From positions 124,001 to 188,000 of the forward strand of contig JBFNJI010000006.1 of NCBI GenBank assembly GCA_040793985.1: DNA of 64,000 nt. The letters are read 5' to 3'. Of this stretch, positions 1-8,141 are shown piece by piece. Position 1 is the stretch's first letter. Each line of letters begins with the position of its first letter. Position numbers and translations under genes: made by a program. The notes beneath the pieces are model-generated. The model was given only the letters and a program-made list of their open reading frames with translations. It was not told the origin of the DNA and made no database searches. This DNA is from Thiodiazotropha sp040793985 (GTDB lineage: Bacteria > Pseudomonadota > Gammaproteobacteria > Chromatiales > Chromatiaceae).

Positions 1-431
1 AAAAAGGTCAAATCCTCATCGTAAGGGTGAGCGAACGCCTTTCTGATAGTCGGACCGAAACCGATCACATCGATAACGGTCAACAGAATGACGGCCCATG
101 TGGGATCCGAGGTGACATACCAGAGAGGCAAGGATGCCATGGCTGCCGCGAAAAAGGACCAATCAAGCCTTGTGATGGTGATGTCCGATGCCTTGAGATA
201 GGCGAGAAAGGCAATGATGAGAGTAATCACACCTGATATGCCGATGGGCCAGGCGCCTATTCCACCGCCATCTTCAAGCTGGGCTAAAAATACAATAAAG
301 GTTGTGCTGCCCCAGATAATCCATGAGAAGACATGGGGCTTAGTCCGCCCACTGAGTATGGAGCGTATATAGGGCAAAAAGGCGATAAAGGTTATCGCAA
401 CCGCCAACCCGCTGAATAACTCTTTAACCAC
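1..431 (-). CDS. Partial multi-pass membrane protein, PQ-loop-like (3' end outside window)
   Basis: An open minus-strand frame runs off the left edge. It encodes about 143 residues with four or five hydrophobic segments separated by short polar loops. An early loop reads SGRTKPHVFSW, followed by an acidic-glycine stretch (LEDGGGIGAW) and an R-K-A-F-A-H-P-Y end. The motif after the first helix resembles the PQ-loop/SemiSWEET type of small membrane protein, but that is a pattern impression, not a proven assignment. The start is uncertain: GTG at 431 or GTG at 446, neither with a good ribosome binding site. The upstream edge touches the inverted-repeat element at 441-594. Function unknown. Confidence 0.55.
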   Translation of the reverse strand, partial: MVKELFSGLAVAITFIAFLPYIRSILSGRTKPHVFSWIIWGSTTFIVFLAQLEDGGGIGAWPIGISGVITLIIAFLAYLKASDITITRLDWSFFAAAMASLPLWYVTSDPTWAVILLTVIDVIGFGPTIRKAFAHPYDEDLTF

Positions 432-440
432 ATTCCAGGA

Positions 441-594
441 GTCCACAAATGAACGCGTATGAACGCGAATATCTATTTCATGTGTAGGGTGCGGCTTGCC
501 GCACGATTATGCAAGCATCAACACAGAGGTGCGAATATGGTTTATACGGTGCGGCAAGCCGCACCCTACGTAATAGTTGCGTTCATTTGCGGGC
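441..594. repeat. Small inverted-repeat element (MITE-like)
   Basis: About 154 bases bounded by inverted ends. The left end reads GTCCACAAATGAACGC (441-456); the reverse complement of the right end (579-594) reads GCCCGCAAATGAACGC, 14 of 16 identical. The ATGAACGC unit recurs just inside the left end (459-468). No coding capacity. It fills the space between the start of the partial membrane gene and the end of soxB. A second element with the same kind of ends lies at 8883-9058. Confidence 0.6.
484..569. repeat. Pair of inverted REP-like palindromes
   Basis: Two 21-base copies in opposite orientation (484-504 and 549-569), exact reverse complements of each other. Each holds the self-complementary core GTGCGGCTTGCCGCAC (7-bp stem, 2-base loop) and a GTAGG tail. 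This is the layout of REP/BIME units, which are typically mobilised by RAYT transposases encoded elsewhere. The pair is nested in the 441-594 element. Confidence 0.7.
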
Positions 595-598
595 TTTT

Positions 599-2374
599 TC
601 ATCCAGGATAGTCGGCCAGCCCCGGATTATCCTTCACACCGACGAGTTTCGGGGTGTTGAGTTTCTTGATCTTGATTGTCTTCTGATCGCGCAGATATTT
701 AGCCACGGTGTCCCAGATCGGCTCGCCGGGGGCCTTGGAGCCTACCGTGGCCCAGCCGGAGACCACATAGTTTTTGTCCGCCTCGATCTTGGTGCCGTCA
801 TTCAGGGTCATGTTGGTTATCCGTTTACCGAAACCGGCGCCGGGTTCGCAGACATAGTCGAGGCCGCCAACCCGCACCATGTCACCGCCCTGTTGATAGT
901 AGGGATCCTTGTTGAAGAGGTTGTCACCGACATCCTCGAGTATCGCCTTGATATCACTGCCCTTCATCTCCCGTCGATAGGTCTCGGGGTAGGTGATGCA
1001 GGTCTGATCCATGACATTGTCCATGGTAATGGTCTGGCCAGGCAGCACCGTGGTGCCCCAGCGGAAACCGGGTGAGAGGGAGATCTGGGCGTCGTTCACC
1101 GTGGTTAGGGCATCGCAGATCACCTGGTCGAAGGTGCCGTTGAAGTTGCCGCGGCGAAACAGGGTCTCCTCGGCGACCGCCAGTTTCTCATCCAGCTTCG
1201 CCTTGTAGGGTGCGCGCACCTCGTCGATATAGGCCTGCATCTCCTTGTCAGCCGGCAGCAGGTTGGAGAAGACGGGCAGCAGGCGATAGCGGAAATCCCG
1301 CAGCTTGCCACCTTTGACATCGAGGTCCATGACACCGAGGAATTTGCCGTTGGAACCGGCGTTTGTGACCAGGGTCTTGCCGCCGGGATTCTTCACCAGT
1401 GTGGGTGCGGGCATGCCGTCATGGGTATGACCGCCGAAGATGACGTCGATGCCGGAGACCCGGGAGGCCATCTTCAGATCCACATCCATGCCGTTGTGGG
1501 AGATCACCACCACCAGGTCTGGCTTCTCGTTGTCACGGACCGTATCCACCACGCCCTGCATCAGTTCATCCTGGATGCCGAAGGTCCAGTCGGGGATAAA
1601 ACGCTGTGGATTGGCGATGGGGGTATAGGGAAAGGCCTGGCCGATCACCGCCACCCGGGCGCCGCCCACCTGTTTGATCACGTAGGGTTTGAAGGCGTTG
1701 CCCTCATCCTCGTTGAAGCCCTCGAAATCTGCGAATTTGTAGTCGAAGAGCGCCTCTTCGCGGACCATCACGTTCTGCGCCACGAAATCGCCCTTGAAGT
1801 CGGCGATGTTGGAAACCACTTCCTCGTCCAGGTAGGTGAACTCCCAGTGCCCGGTCATGACATCGACACCCAGCCGGTTACAGGCGCCAACCATATCCTT
1901 GCCGCGGGTCCAGTAGGCGGTGCCCGAACCCTGCCAGGTATCACCGCCGTCGAGAAGCAGGCTGTTGCCCGGGCCCCTGGCGTCGCGAATGCGTTGCACC
2001 AGAGTCTTGAGGTGGGCGAAGCCGCCGACCTTGCCATATTTGCCTGCTGCGCTGTCGAAATCGAGATAACTGAAGGCGTGGGCCTCGATACTGCCGGGAG
2101 CGATGCCGAAATGCTCGAGGAGACGATTGCCGACCAGGTGCGGTGCCTTGTTGAAGGCCTGGTCTATACCCAGGTTGACACTCGGTTCCCGGAAGTAGAT
2201 GGGATTTAACTGGGCATGTGTATCGGTGATATGCAGCAGCGACAGGTTGCCGAACTTCGGCACCTCGTAGAGATCAGCGGGCTGTTTCGCTGCGGCGAAG
2301 ATGGATGAGGGCATCATACCGGCGGCACCGGCCATACCCATTAGGCGAATAAATTCGCGTCTTGAAATCGTCAT
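599..2374 (-). CDS. soxB: Thiosulfohydrolase SoxB
   Basis: SoxB is the periplasmic dimanganese hydrolase of the Sox thiosulfate-oxidation pathway; it removes sulfate from the thiosulfonate bound to SoxYZ. The 591-residue product starts with a twin-arginine signal (SRREFIRLMG, then an Ala-rich segment). It carries the metallophosphoesterase ligand motifs of the 5'-nucleotidase superfamily: ITDTHAQ, GGDTWQGSG, GHWEFTYLDE (the SoxB form of GNHE), SHNGMDVD and GGHTHDG. A C-terminal 5'-nucleotidase-type domain follows. The start has a GGAGG site eight bases upstream. The other sox genes are not in the window, as is common when sox genes are scattered. The leader holds a folded element and a terminator-like hairpin (2491-2603), and a two-component system lies upstream on the same strand, so regulated expression is likely. 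Confidence 0.95.
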   Translation of the reverse strand: MTISRREFIRLMGMAGAAGMMPSSIFAAAKQPADLYEVPKFGNLSLLHITDTHAQLNPIYFREPSVNLGIDQAFNKAPHLVGNRLLEHFGIAPGSIEAHAFSYLDFDSAAGKYGKVGGFAHLKTLVQRIRDARGPGNSLLLDGGDTWQGSGTAYWTRGKDMVGACNRLGVDVMTGHWEFTYLDEEVVSNIADFKGDFVAQNVMVREEALFDYKFADFEGFNEDEGNAFKPYVIKQVGGARVAVIGQAFPYTPIANPQRFIPDWTFGIQDELMQGVVDTVRDNEKPDLVVVISHNGMDVDLKMASRVSGIDVIFGGHTHDGMPAPTLVKNPGGKTLVTNAGSNGKFLGVMDLDVKGGKLRDFRYRLLPVFSNLLPADKEMQAYIDEVRAPYKAKLDEKLAVAEETLFRRGNFNGTFDQVICDALTTVNDAQISLSPGFRWGTTVLPGQTITMDNVMDQTCITYPETYRREMKGSDIKAILEDVGDNLFNKDPYYQQGGDMVRVGGLDYVCEPGAGFGKRITNMTLNDGTKIEADKNYVVSGWATVGSKAPGEPIWDTVAKYLRDQKTIKIKKLNTPKLVGVKDNPGLADYPG

Positions 2375-2490
2375 TCTCTCGTCCTCCAGTTAATGGTCAC
2401 TGGACTTACCAGACCGCCGTACAGTAAAGGGCCGGGCTCCCAGGTTTTTTAATATCTTGGTCTTTACTCTGCGGAATCCGACAGTGCTAC

Positions 2491-2514
2491 AAAAAAAACC
2501 AGCTGAATTGCCGG
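2491..2514 (-). terminator. Terminator-like hairpin before soxB
   Basis: On the minus strand a CCGGC / GCTGG stem (one G-U pair) with a six-base loop is followed by eight T. It lies after the response-regulator gene and the folded element, and about 115 bases before soxB. It could end the two-component transcript, or act as an attenuator if the folded region belongs to the soxB leader. The stem is short, so strength is uncertain. Confidence 0.5.
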
Positions 2515-2534
2515 AAGGCGCCTGTTTTCGAATC

Positions 2535-2603
2535 ACTACCTCCCGGCCATCCAGCTGGCCGATCCCCATGGTTTAGCTCCGGACATGGATATGGGGAGGT
2601 AGT
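2535..2603 (-). ncRNA. Candidate structured RNA in the soxB leader
   Basis: A perfect 10-bp stem (ACTACCTCCC at 2535-2544 with GGGAGGTAGT at 2594-2603) encloses two further foldable parts: a GGCCA/TGGCC hairpin and a hairpin formed by CCATG/CATGG (alternatively CCCCAT/ATGGGG). This gives a Y-shaped fold of 69 bases. It is followed on the minus strand by the hairpin and T-run at 2491-2514 and then soxB. The remaining bases between 2375 and 2667 show no coding frame. I do not recognise a named riboswitch. It could be a regulatory leader or only a 3' element of the upstream operon. Confidence 0.4.
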
Positions 2604-2667
2604 ATTATGTAACTCTCTGTAGGGGCATGAAAATCCTGACATACTAGCGTGCTGGTTAAGGTTTTCC

Positions 2668-3282
2668 TTAATCCATTTCCAGGGTAAGCATCATACGCAT
2701 CAGATGGGATAGGGAATCGGCCTGCATCTTCTCCATAACCCGGGAACGATGGGCCTCAACGGTGGAGAGGGTGATCCCCAGCTGTTCCGAGATATTCTTG
2801 TTGCGCATGCCGCTGATAACCAGATCGAGGACCTCTCTCTCCCGCGGCGTCAGCTGATTGAGGTGTTCGCGAATCTCCGACAGGCGCGAGGCCTCGCCAC
2901 GCCTTTCCGCATCCATCTCGATTGCGCGATGGACGCTGTCGAGAAGGATCTGGTCGCGAAAGGGCTTCTCAATAAAGTTGACCGCACCCGCCTGCACCGC
3001 CCGCACCGCCATCGGCACATCCCCATGTCCGGTGATGATGATCACCGGTGGGCGGATCGGTCGCTCGGCAAGTTTCTCCTGCATGTCGAGTCCGCTCATC
3101 CCCGGCATGCGGATGTCCACAACCAGGCAGCCCGGCAGGGACTCGTCGAACTGCTCCAGATAGTCGACCGCCGAAGGATAGCAGATAACCGGAAGACCCA
3201 CCGATTCGAAGAGCAGCTTCAGGGCCCCACGCACCTCTTCATCGTCGTCAACAACGAATACTGTCGGCTTAGATTGGTCCAC
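2668..3282 (-). CDS. FixJ-family response regulator (TtrR-like)
   Basis: 204 residues: an N-terminal receiver domain (acidic pocket DDDEE around 12-16, phosphoacceptor Asp56 in VVDIRMPG, Lys106 in FIEKPF) and a C-terminal LuxR-type helix-turn-helix (LTPREREVLDLV to about residue 200). It starts with GTG, whose first base-pair position overlaps the TAG stop of the kinase by one base; the site GGAGGTGAG precedes it, so the pair is translationally coupled. Its partner is the PhnD-domain kinase upstream. By analogy with TtrSR it would activate transcription in response to an oxidised sulfur compound; soxB, the next gene, is the obvious candidate target. The specific ligand and target are inference. 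Confidence 0.8.
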   Translation of the reverse strand: MDQSKPTVFVVDDDEEVRGALKLLFESVGLPVICYPSAVDYLEQFDESLPGCLVVDIRMPGMSGLDMQEKLAERPIRPPVIIITGHGDVPMAVRAVQAGAVNFIEKPFRDQILLDSVHRAIEMDAERRGEASRLSEIREHLNQLTPREREVLDLVISGMRNKNISEQLGITLSTVEAHRSRVMEKMQADSLSHLMRMMLTLEMD

Positions 3283-5444
3283 TAACTCACCTCCGTAAAT
3301 GGCAGGTAGAAATCGAACTCTGCGCCCTCCTCATAGGCCGGGTTGAGGGTGAGTTTACCACTGTGGGCCTCAATGATCCCGTAACTGATGGAGAGACCCA
3401 GCCCCATGCCTTGAGGCTTGCCGGTGACGAAGGGGTCAAACAGGGTGCTGGCCAGCTCCGGTTTCACCCCGGGGCCGTTGTCACGGACGATCACGGCAAT
3501 CGACCTGCCCGCCTTGTTCTGGGTACCGATATAGAGTTTACGTTCACCGCTTCGCTTCTCCTGCAGTGCCTCGATGGCGTTGCGTGCCAGATTCAGGATC
3601 ACCTGCTCTATCTGAATCAGCTGCAGCGGGATCGCAGGCAAGGTCTCGTCGAGATCGAGTTCCAGCTTTACCGAGGCTTTCCTGGCGTCGGGCCATATCA
3701 ACACCACCACGGCATTGACCAGGTCGTTTACATTTCCCTCACTGCGCTCAAGGGGCTCCTTGCGAACAAGGCGTCGCAGTTGACGTATGATCTCACCGGC
3801 ACGGTCCGCCTGTGCGGCGATGCGTTCCATGACATCGATGCAGACATTGATATTCGAACTGTCGGATTCCAGGATGCGGATGCTCGCCTGGGCATTGGTG
3901 GAGATCGCGGTCAGTGGCTGGTTGAGTTCATGGGCGATACCCGAGGCCATCTCCCCCATGGTACTGAGGCGCCCTGCCCTGGCGAGTTCAATCTGATGCT
4001 GGCGGGCCTCCTCCTCCGCCCGTTTGCGCCTGGTGGTATCGCGAAACACAACCACGCTCCCCACGGTCTCACCGCTGTCGTCCCAGATCGGGGTGCTGCT
4101 GTACTCCACCGGAAAACTGCTGCCGTCCCTGCGCCAGAAGACATCGTCGGAGACATAACGGGCCTGGTTTTCCCTGAATGTCTGATAGACCGGACACTCT
4201 TCAGCCTTGTGTGGCGTGCCGTCCGCATGGGTGTGATGGAGAATCTCGTGCTGATTGCGCCCGATGACATCGTCGGCACGCCAGCCGGTGATCCGTTCCG
4301 CCGCCCTGTTGAAAAAAGTGGAGCGGCCCTGCAGGTCGACACCGTAGATTCCATCCGCCACCGAATCGAGAATCAGTTCGTGCTGCATCTCCAGGCGTTC
4401 CTTCGCCTTCTTGATCGCCTGGTTCAGACGCATCACCCAGAGGGTCATGACGACCATGAAGAGCAGCATCATCACGCCCCCGAGGAACCAATACCAGTAA
4501 CGACTGATGGCGTCTGACAGGGTGAATTTCCCCAGGTATTGGTAGGGCGGCAGCTTGAGTGTCATGAAGAGATCATGTACCGGCTGGTAGTCCAGGGGTA
4601 TGGTCCATCCGGCATAGTTTCCGGCGAGGGCGGCGGCATGGTCGTGATGCATATTCAACAGTGCCACCGCCACCTTCTGCGCCAGGCTGTCCGCGGTATG
4701 GGTCACTTTACTGAACGGCCACTCCGGATAGAGCCGGGTACTCAGGGCGAAAGGGAACTCTGCCACATCCTGGGGATTGACGATGTGAAAGTCGTCCAGA
4801 TCAATGGTGCCCGCTGTGGCCATGCGCTCGAGGATATCGGTACGTACGGTACCCACATCCACCTCGCCATTGAGCACTGCCATCACCACCTGGTCATGAA
4901 TACCGCCAAAGCGCAGCGCCTCCAGGTCATTGTAGGGGTCTACGCCCACCTCCACCATCTCCCGCATAGCCATCTGAAAGCCACCCAGGGAGGTGGCGTC
5001 GACCGCCATCATGGTGTGCCCGCGCAGATCCTCCAGGGTATTGATCTCCGGGTGATCCTTGCGGGTAAAGATGACACCGCCAAAGATCTTGTAGGGCACG
5101 TCATTACGCCGATTATAGAGAGTTGCGATTCTGGATACGCGATATTTGACTTCGAGATTGACGTAGATACCGGGATTGACCAGCACAAAATCGATCTTTC
5201 CCTGCTCCACCGCAGGGTTGACCTCATCAAACTTCAACGGCTGGATGACAAACTTGTGCGTGGGTATATGGTAGGTCAAAAAATGGGCAGTTGGACTCCA
5301 CATTCTCAGGGTCGCCCGATCGCCACGATGACTCAGCACGCCAATGCGCACCTCCTCCGGTTCGGCTTGCAGCGGCGTGACGAAGAGCGAAAGCAAAAAA
5401 ATGATTAACAGCAATAATTTGTGGTTATGCTGAAACGTTGTCAT
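3282..5444 (-). CDS. PhnD-type periplasmic-sensor histidine kinase (TtrS-like)
   Basis: 720 residues. Order: signal peptide (1-27), a PhnD/phosphonate-binding-like periplasmic domain (about 30-295), one transmembrane helix (about 318-340), a PAS domain (about 355-475, with FFNRAAERITGW), a HisKA domain with His505 in SGIAHELNQPLTA, and an HATPase domain (N box NLARNAIEAL, G boxes DNGPGV and GMGLGLSIS). The binding-protein sensor fused to kinase is the architecture of tetrathionate sensor TtrS and related kinases. With soxB next door, thiosulfate or tetrathionate is the likely signal, but other anions are possible. The partner regulator follows with a one-base overlap. Confidence 0.8.
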   Translation of the reverse strand: MTTFQHNHKLLLLIIFLLSLFVTPLQAEPEEVRIGVLSHRGDRATLRMWSPTAHFLTYHIPTHKFVIQPLKFDEVNPAVEQGKIDFVLVNPGIYVNLEVKYRVSRIATLYNRRNDVPYKIFGGVIFTRKDHPEINTLEDLRGHTMMAVDATSLGGFQMAMREMVEVGVDPYNDLEALRFGGIHDQVVMAVLNGEVDVGTVRTDILERMATAGTIDLDDFHIVNPQDVAEFPFALSTRLYPEWPFSKVTHTADSLAQKVAVALLNMHHDHAAALAGNYAGWTIPLDYQPVHDLFMTLKLPPYQYLGKFTLSDAISRYWYWFLGGVMMLLFMVVMTLWVMRLNQAIKKAKERLEMQHELILDSVADGIYGVDLQGRSTFFNRAAERITGWRADDVIGRNQHEILHHTHADGTPHKAEECPVYQTFRENQARYVSDDVFWRRDGSSFPVEYSSTPIWDDSGETVGSVVVFRDTTRRKRAEEEARQHQIELARAGRLSTMGEMASGIAHELNQPLTAISTNAQASIRILESDSSNINVCIDVMERIAAQADRAGEIIRQLRRLVRKEPLERSEGNVNDLVNAVVVLIWPDARKASVKLELDLDETLPAIPLQLIQIEQVILNLARNAIEALQEKRSGERKLYIGTQNKAGRSIAVIVRDNGPGVKPELASTLFDPFVTGKPQGMGLGLSISYGIIEAHSGKLTLNPAYEEGAEFDFYLPFTEVS

Positions 5445-5535
5445 GCAGTGAGATTATGTGAATTCCCCCTCCCTTACAAGACAGATGTGTGCAAGCCCCG
5501 GTCGGGGCGGTGTTGTCGAGACAGCTTCCAAGCCA

Positions 5536-6342
5536 CTATCGCTCCAAGCGTTCAGCAATGGTTTTCAATCGTCCCAGGATCGAGCGACGGAACTCAGCTT
5601 CACGTGCTTCCTGCTCATACTCGATCGCCTGCTGTAACTCCTGGTCACGGCGACGGGTATCGGCTTCGAGCTTTTTACGAATTGCAAGCTTGTGACTCTC
5701 ATCGATATCGAGATCGTACAGATCGACCCTATTCCGCAGCAGGAAGTTACCTAGGTTATCCAGCCATGCCTCGTTCACCATCTCGGGCTGAAGCATGCTT
5801 TTATCGAGCTTGAACTCGTTGAAGTTTGCGATATAGAGCTTGATCGTCGCTATATCCAGATCGACCTTGAAGAGAAAACTGATTTTGACTTCGGTTCTGA
5901 GTTGAAAATTGAGTCCGACGATACGCTGCTCACGATCCCGAATGGGCCACTCCGAAAATCGCATATTCTGTGCATTAAGAAAGGCTGCGGTCTCGTCTGC
6001 CTTGGGTTTTGGCGTCACCGCATACTCCGTCTCGCCGTCTGCGCTGCAAGTGAATCTTAGGCGCACCAGTCTGGGGTTGTCCGAGCTGTCAGCATTCACT
6101 ACATAACCATCTTGGCGCAGACCCGGAACGAGACCCAACCCTGGGAGGCTATAGTCTTGCCTGACGTCGTAATCGAGAATCTTTAACTGCTCTGTTAACT
6201 CGGTGAGGTAGCGGAGTATTGAAAGCATGGGTTGCTTGAACCGCCCTTCATAACACGCTTCACGCCGCAACCTCTCCTGATTTTCGCCATCAGCCTCTTT
6301 GACTTGCTGGGCTTTCCTCTTTAGATCATCCAATAACGCCAT
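5536..6342 (-). CDS. Conserved hypothetical protein, soluble
   Basis: 268 residues, no signal peptide or membrane helix. The N-terminal 30 residues and the C-terminal 60 are charged and helical (likely coiled coil; AIRKKLEADTRRRDQEL). The centre is mixed and probably beta-rich (FQLRTEVKISFLFKVDLDIATIKLY). It lies upstream of and in the same direction as the sensor kinase, separated by about 90 bases that include a GC hairpin at 5495-5508. Similar proteins of this kind occur in sulfur-oxidising gammaproteobacteria as far as I recall, but I know no function. It could belong to the same transcript as the kinase. Confidence 0.65.
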   Translation of the reverse strand: MALLDDLKRKAQQVKEADGENQERLRREACYEGRFKQPMLSILRYLTELTEQLKILDYDVRQDYSLPGLGLVPGLRQDGYVVNADSSDNPRLVRLRFTCSADGETEYAVTPKPKADETAAFLNAQNMRFSEWPIRDREQRIVGLNFQLRTEVKISFLFKVDLDIATIKLYIANFNEFKLDKSMLQPEMVNEAWLDNLGNFLLRNRVDLYDLDIDESHKLAIRKKLEADTRRRDQELQQAIEYEQEAREAEFRRSILGRLKTIAERLER

Positions 6343-6429
6343 GAGAATCTAGTTCCTGACAACCTCCATTTACAGACATGGATTGTATGGTTTCACGGAG
6401 ATCCTGCCAAATCTTTTACATCCACCAAT

Positions 6430-7266
6430 CTACATGGCATACAAGGCCGCTATCTCTTCTTTCCACAGGGTATCGTCGATCGTCTCCAAGACCAGCGGAA
6501 TGTTGTCGAATCGCGGATCCTGCATGATATAACGAAACACCTCCCAGCCCAGCTTGCCCATGCCCAGGCTGTGGTGACGATCGACCCTGGCACCCAGGTC
6601 GGGTTTGCTGTCGTTGAGATGCATGCCGCATAGATAGGAAAAACCGACGCTACGATCGAATTCCCCAAATGTTTTGTCACAGGCCTCCTCGGTTCTGAGA
6701 TCGTAACCGGAGACAAAGGTATGGCAGGTATCGAGACAGACGCCGACCCGGCTTTTATCCTCCACCGCATCGATGATCGTCGCCAGGTGCTCGAATCTAT
6801 AGCCGAGGGTACTTCCCTGGCCTGCAGTGTTTTCAATCACCGCGGTCACACCTCGGGTTCGATCCAGTGCCAGGTTGATCGATTCGGCAACCCGTTGCAG
6901 GCTCTCCTCCTCACTGATCTTCCGCAGGGTCGCCCCCGGATGAAAGTTGAGCAATGACAGGCCAAGCTGTTCACAGCGCTGCATCTCATCGAGAAATGCC
7001 ACTCTCGACTTTTCCAGGCCCAGCGTTTCGGGATGCCCGAGATTGATCAAGTAGCTGTCATGGGGCAGTACATGCTCAGCTGCGATTCCGGCCCTGTCGA
7101 GATTTGCCTTGAAAGCTGAAATCGACTCATCACTCAAGGGTTTTGCCCGCCACTGACGTTGATTCTTGGTAAACAGGGCGAACGCTTTTGCACCTATTTT
7201 CTGCGCATTCAACGGCGCATTCTCCACCCCGCCCGACGCACTGACATGGGCTCCAACAAACTTCAT
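6430..7266 (-). CDS. nfo: Endonuclease IV
   Basis: Class II AP endonuclease of base-excision repair, cutting 5' to abasic sites with three zinc ions. The 278-residue length matches the family. Metal-ligand and signature segments are visible: GAHVSASGG at the N-terminus, LNFHPGA, VIENTAGQG, GVCLDTCHTF, HLNDSKPDLGARVDRHHSLG and VLETI near the end. It is a single gene between the hypothetical protein at 5536 and the LysE-type exporter, all on the minus strand with gaps of 80-90 bases, so it may share a transcript. The product is cytoplasmic. Confidence 0.95.
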   Translation of the reverse strand: MKFVGAHVSASGGVENAPLNAQKIGAKAFALFTKNQRQWRAKPLSDESISAFKANLDRAGIAAEHVLPHDSYLINLGHPETLGLEKSRVAFLDEMQRCEQLGLSLLNFHPGATLRKISEEESLQRVAESINLALDRTRGVTAVIENTAGQGSTLGYRFEHLATIIDAVEDKSRVGVCLDTCHTFVSGYDLRTEEACDKTFGEFDRSVGFSYLCGMHLNDSKPDLGARVDRHHSLGMGKLGWEVFRYIMQDPRFDNIPLVLETIDDTLWKEEIAALYAM

Positions 7267-7347
7267 AATCTATTCCTGACGCTATTGAACTGAATCAGCC
7301 ACCTTCTACATGAAACAGCAAGGCTTCACAAATCGATCACTGCAAAC

Positions 7348-7971
7348 TCAAAACTGTTCCGCCAACAACAGCTTCAGACCAAGTAGGCAAAAGATCACTG
7401 CGGCAACGCGATGCATAACCCGTTGTGCCGAATTGGAGCGCTTGAGCCAGGGACTGATGATTCCTGCCAGTTCGGCTATGCCCCCGAATACAATCAATGT
7501 GGCCAGAATGAATATTAAACCGAAACTGATCATCTGCAGCGCCATCGGACCACCATCTGGCAGCGTGAATTGAGGTAGCAGGGCAAGAAAAAAGAGTGAC
7601 ACCTTGGGGTTTGTCACATTCATGATGATACCCCGTTTATAGATTAACCAGGGTGCTAGTTTCGGTTGCTCCCGAAGTGGAAGACGGCTTTGGGATCGCT
7701 GGAGAAAACGCCATGCCAAGTAGAAGAGATAGACGGCGCCAATCAGCTTAAGCAGGTTGAATGCCACTTCGGAGGTCTGAAAAAGGGCGGCCACCCCCAG
7801 GGAGACAGCTGCGGTGTGCACGATCAGTCCGGTGGAGAAACCCAGAGTTGCATACCAACCCGTCTGCCTGCCGTGGAGTGCCGATTGGGTCAGCACAAAG
7901 AGGTTGTCCGGACCCGGAACCAGCGCCAGGACCACTGCGGTAAAGAACAGTGCGAGCAGATTTTCATACAT
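7348..7971 (-). CDS. LysE/RhtB-family amino-acid exporter
   Basis: About 207 residues from the ATG at 7971 (an upstream ATG at 7986 is in frame but gives an unusual MIIAI extension). Six hydrophobic segments with the family signature VPGPDNLFVLTQS near the N-terminus, a GFSTGLIVHTAAVSLG second segment and FLALLPQF in the middle. Proteins of this family are inner-membrane exporters of amino acids such as lysine, homoserine or threonine; the substrate cannot be read from sequence. It is divergent from cysZ, with about 170 bases between the two starts. Confidence 0.85.
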   Translation of the reverse strand: MYENLLALFFTAVVLALVPGPDNLFVLTQSALHGRQTGWYATLGFSTGLIVHTAAVSLGVAALFQTSEVAFNLLKLIGAVYLFYLAWRFLQRSQSRLPLREQPKLAPWLIYKRGIIMNVTNPKVSLFFLALLPQFTLPDGGPMALQMISFGLIFILATLIVFGGIAELAGIISPWLKRSNSAQRVMHRVAAVIFCLLGLKLLLAEQF

Positions 7972-8141
7972 AATCGCTATTATCACTCTCCAGCCTGCAC
8001 AGCGATTGTCCTGTCAGGCGCTGAAAACGGATATCACCAGGTGAACATTGGTCAATCCCCCACCCGGGTTGCGCATCTGCCATCAGATTTAGGTTATAGT
8101 CTGCCACCTACTGTATGGACTATGGAGTTTAGGATTTCAAC

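Noticed and set aside
1421..2209. 262-codon plus-strand frame opposite soxB
   Set aside because: soxB occupies the other strand with all metal motifs; the translation is His/Asp-rich and has no fold pattern.
3363..4517. 384-codon plus-strand open frame opposite the sensor kinase
   Set aside because: Its antisense partner is a complete kinase with every motif in place; the frame is a by-product of the GC-rich codon pattern.
5495..5508. GCCCCGGTCGGGGC hairpin before the kinase gene
   Set aside because: Strong stem but no T run on either strand, so not called as a terminator.
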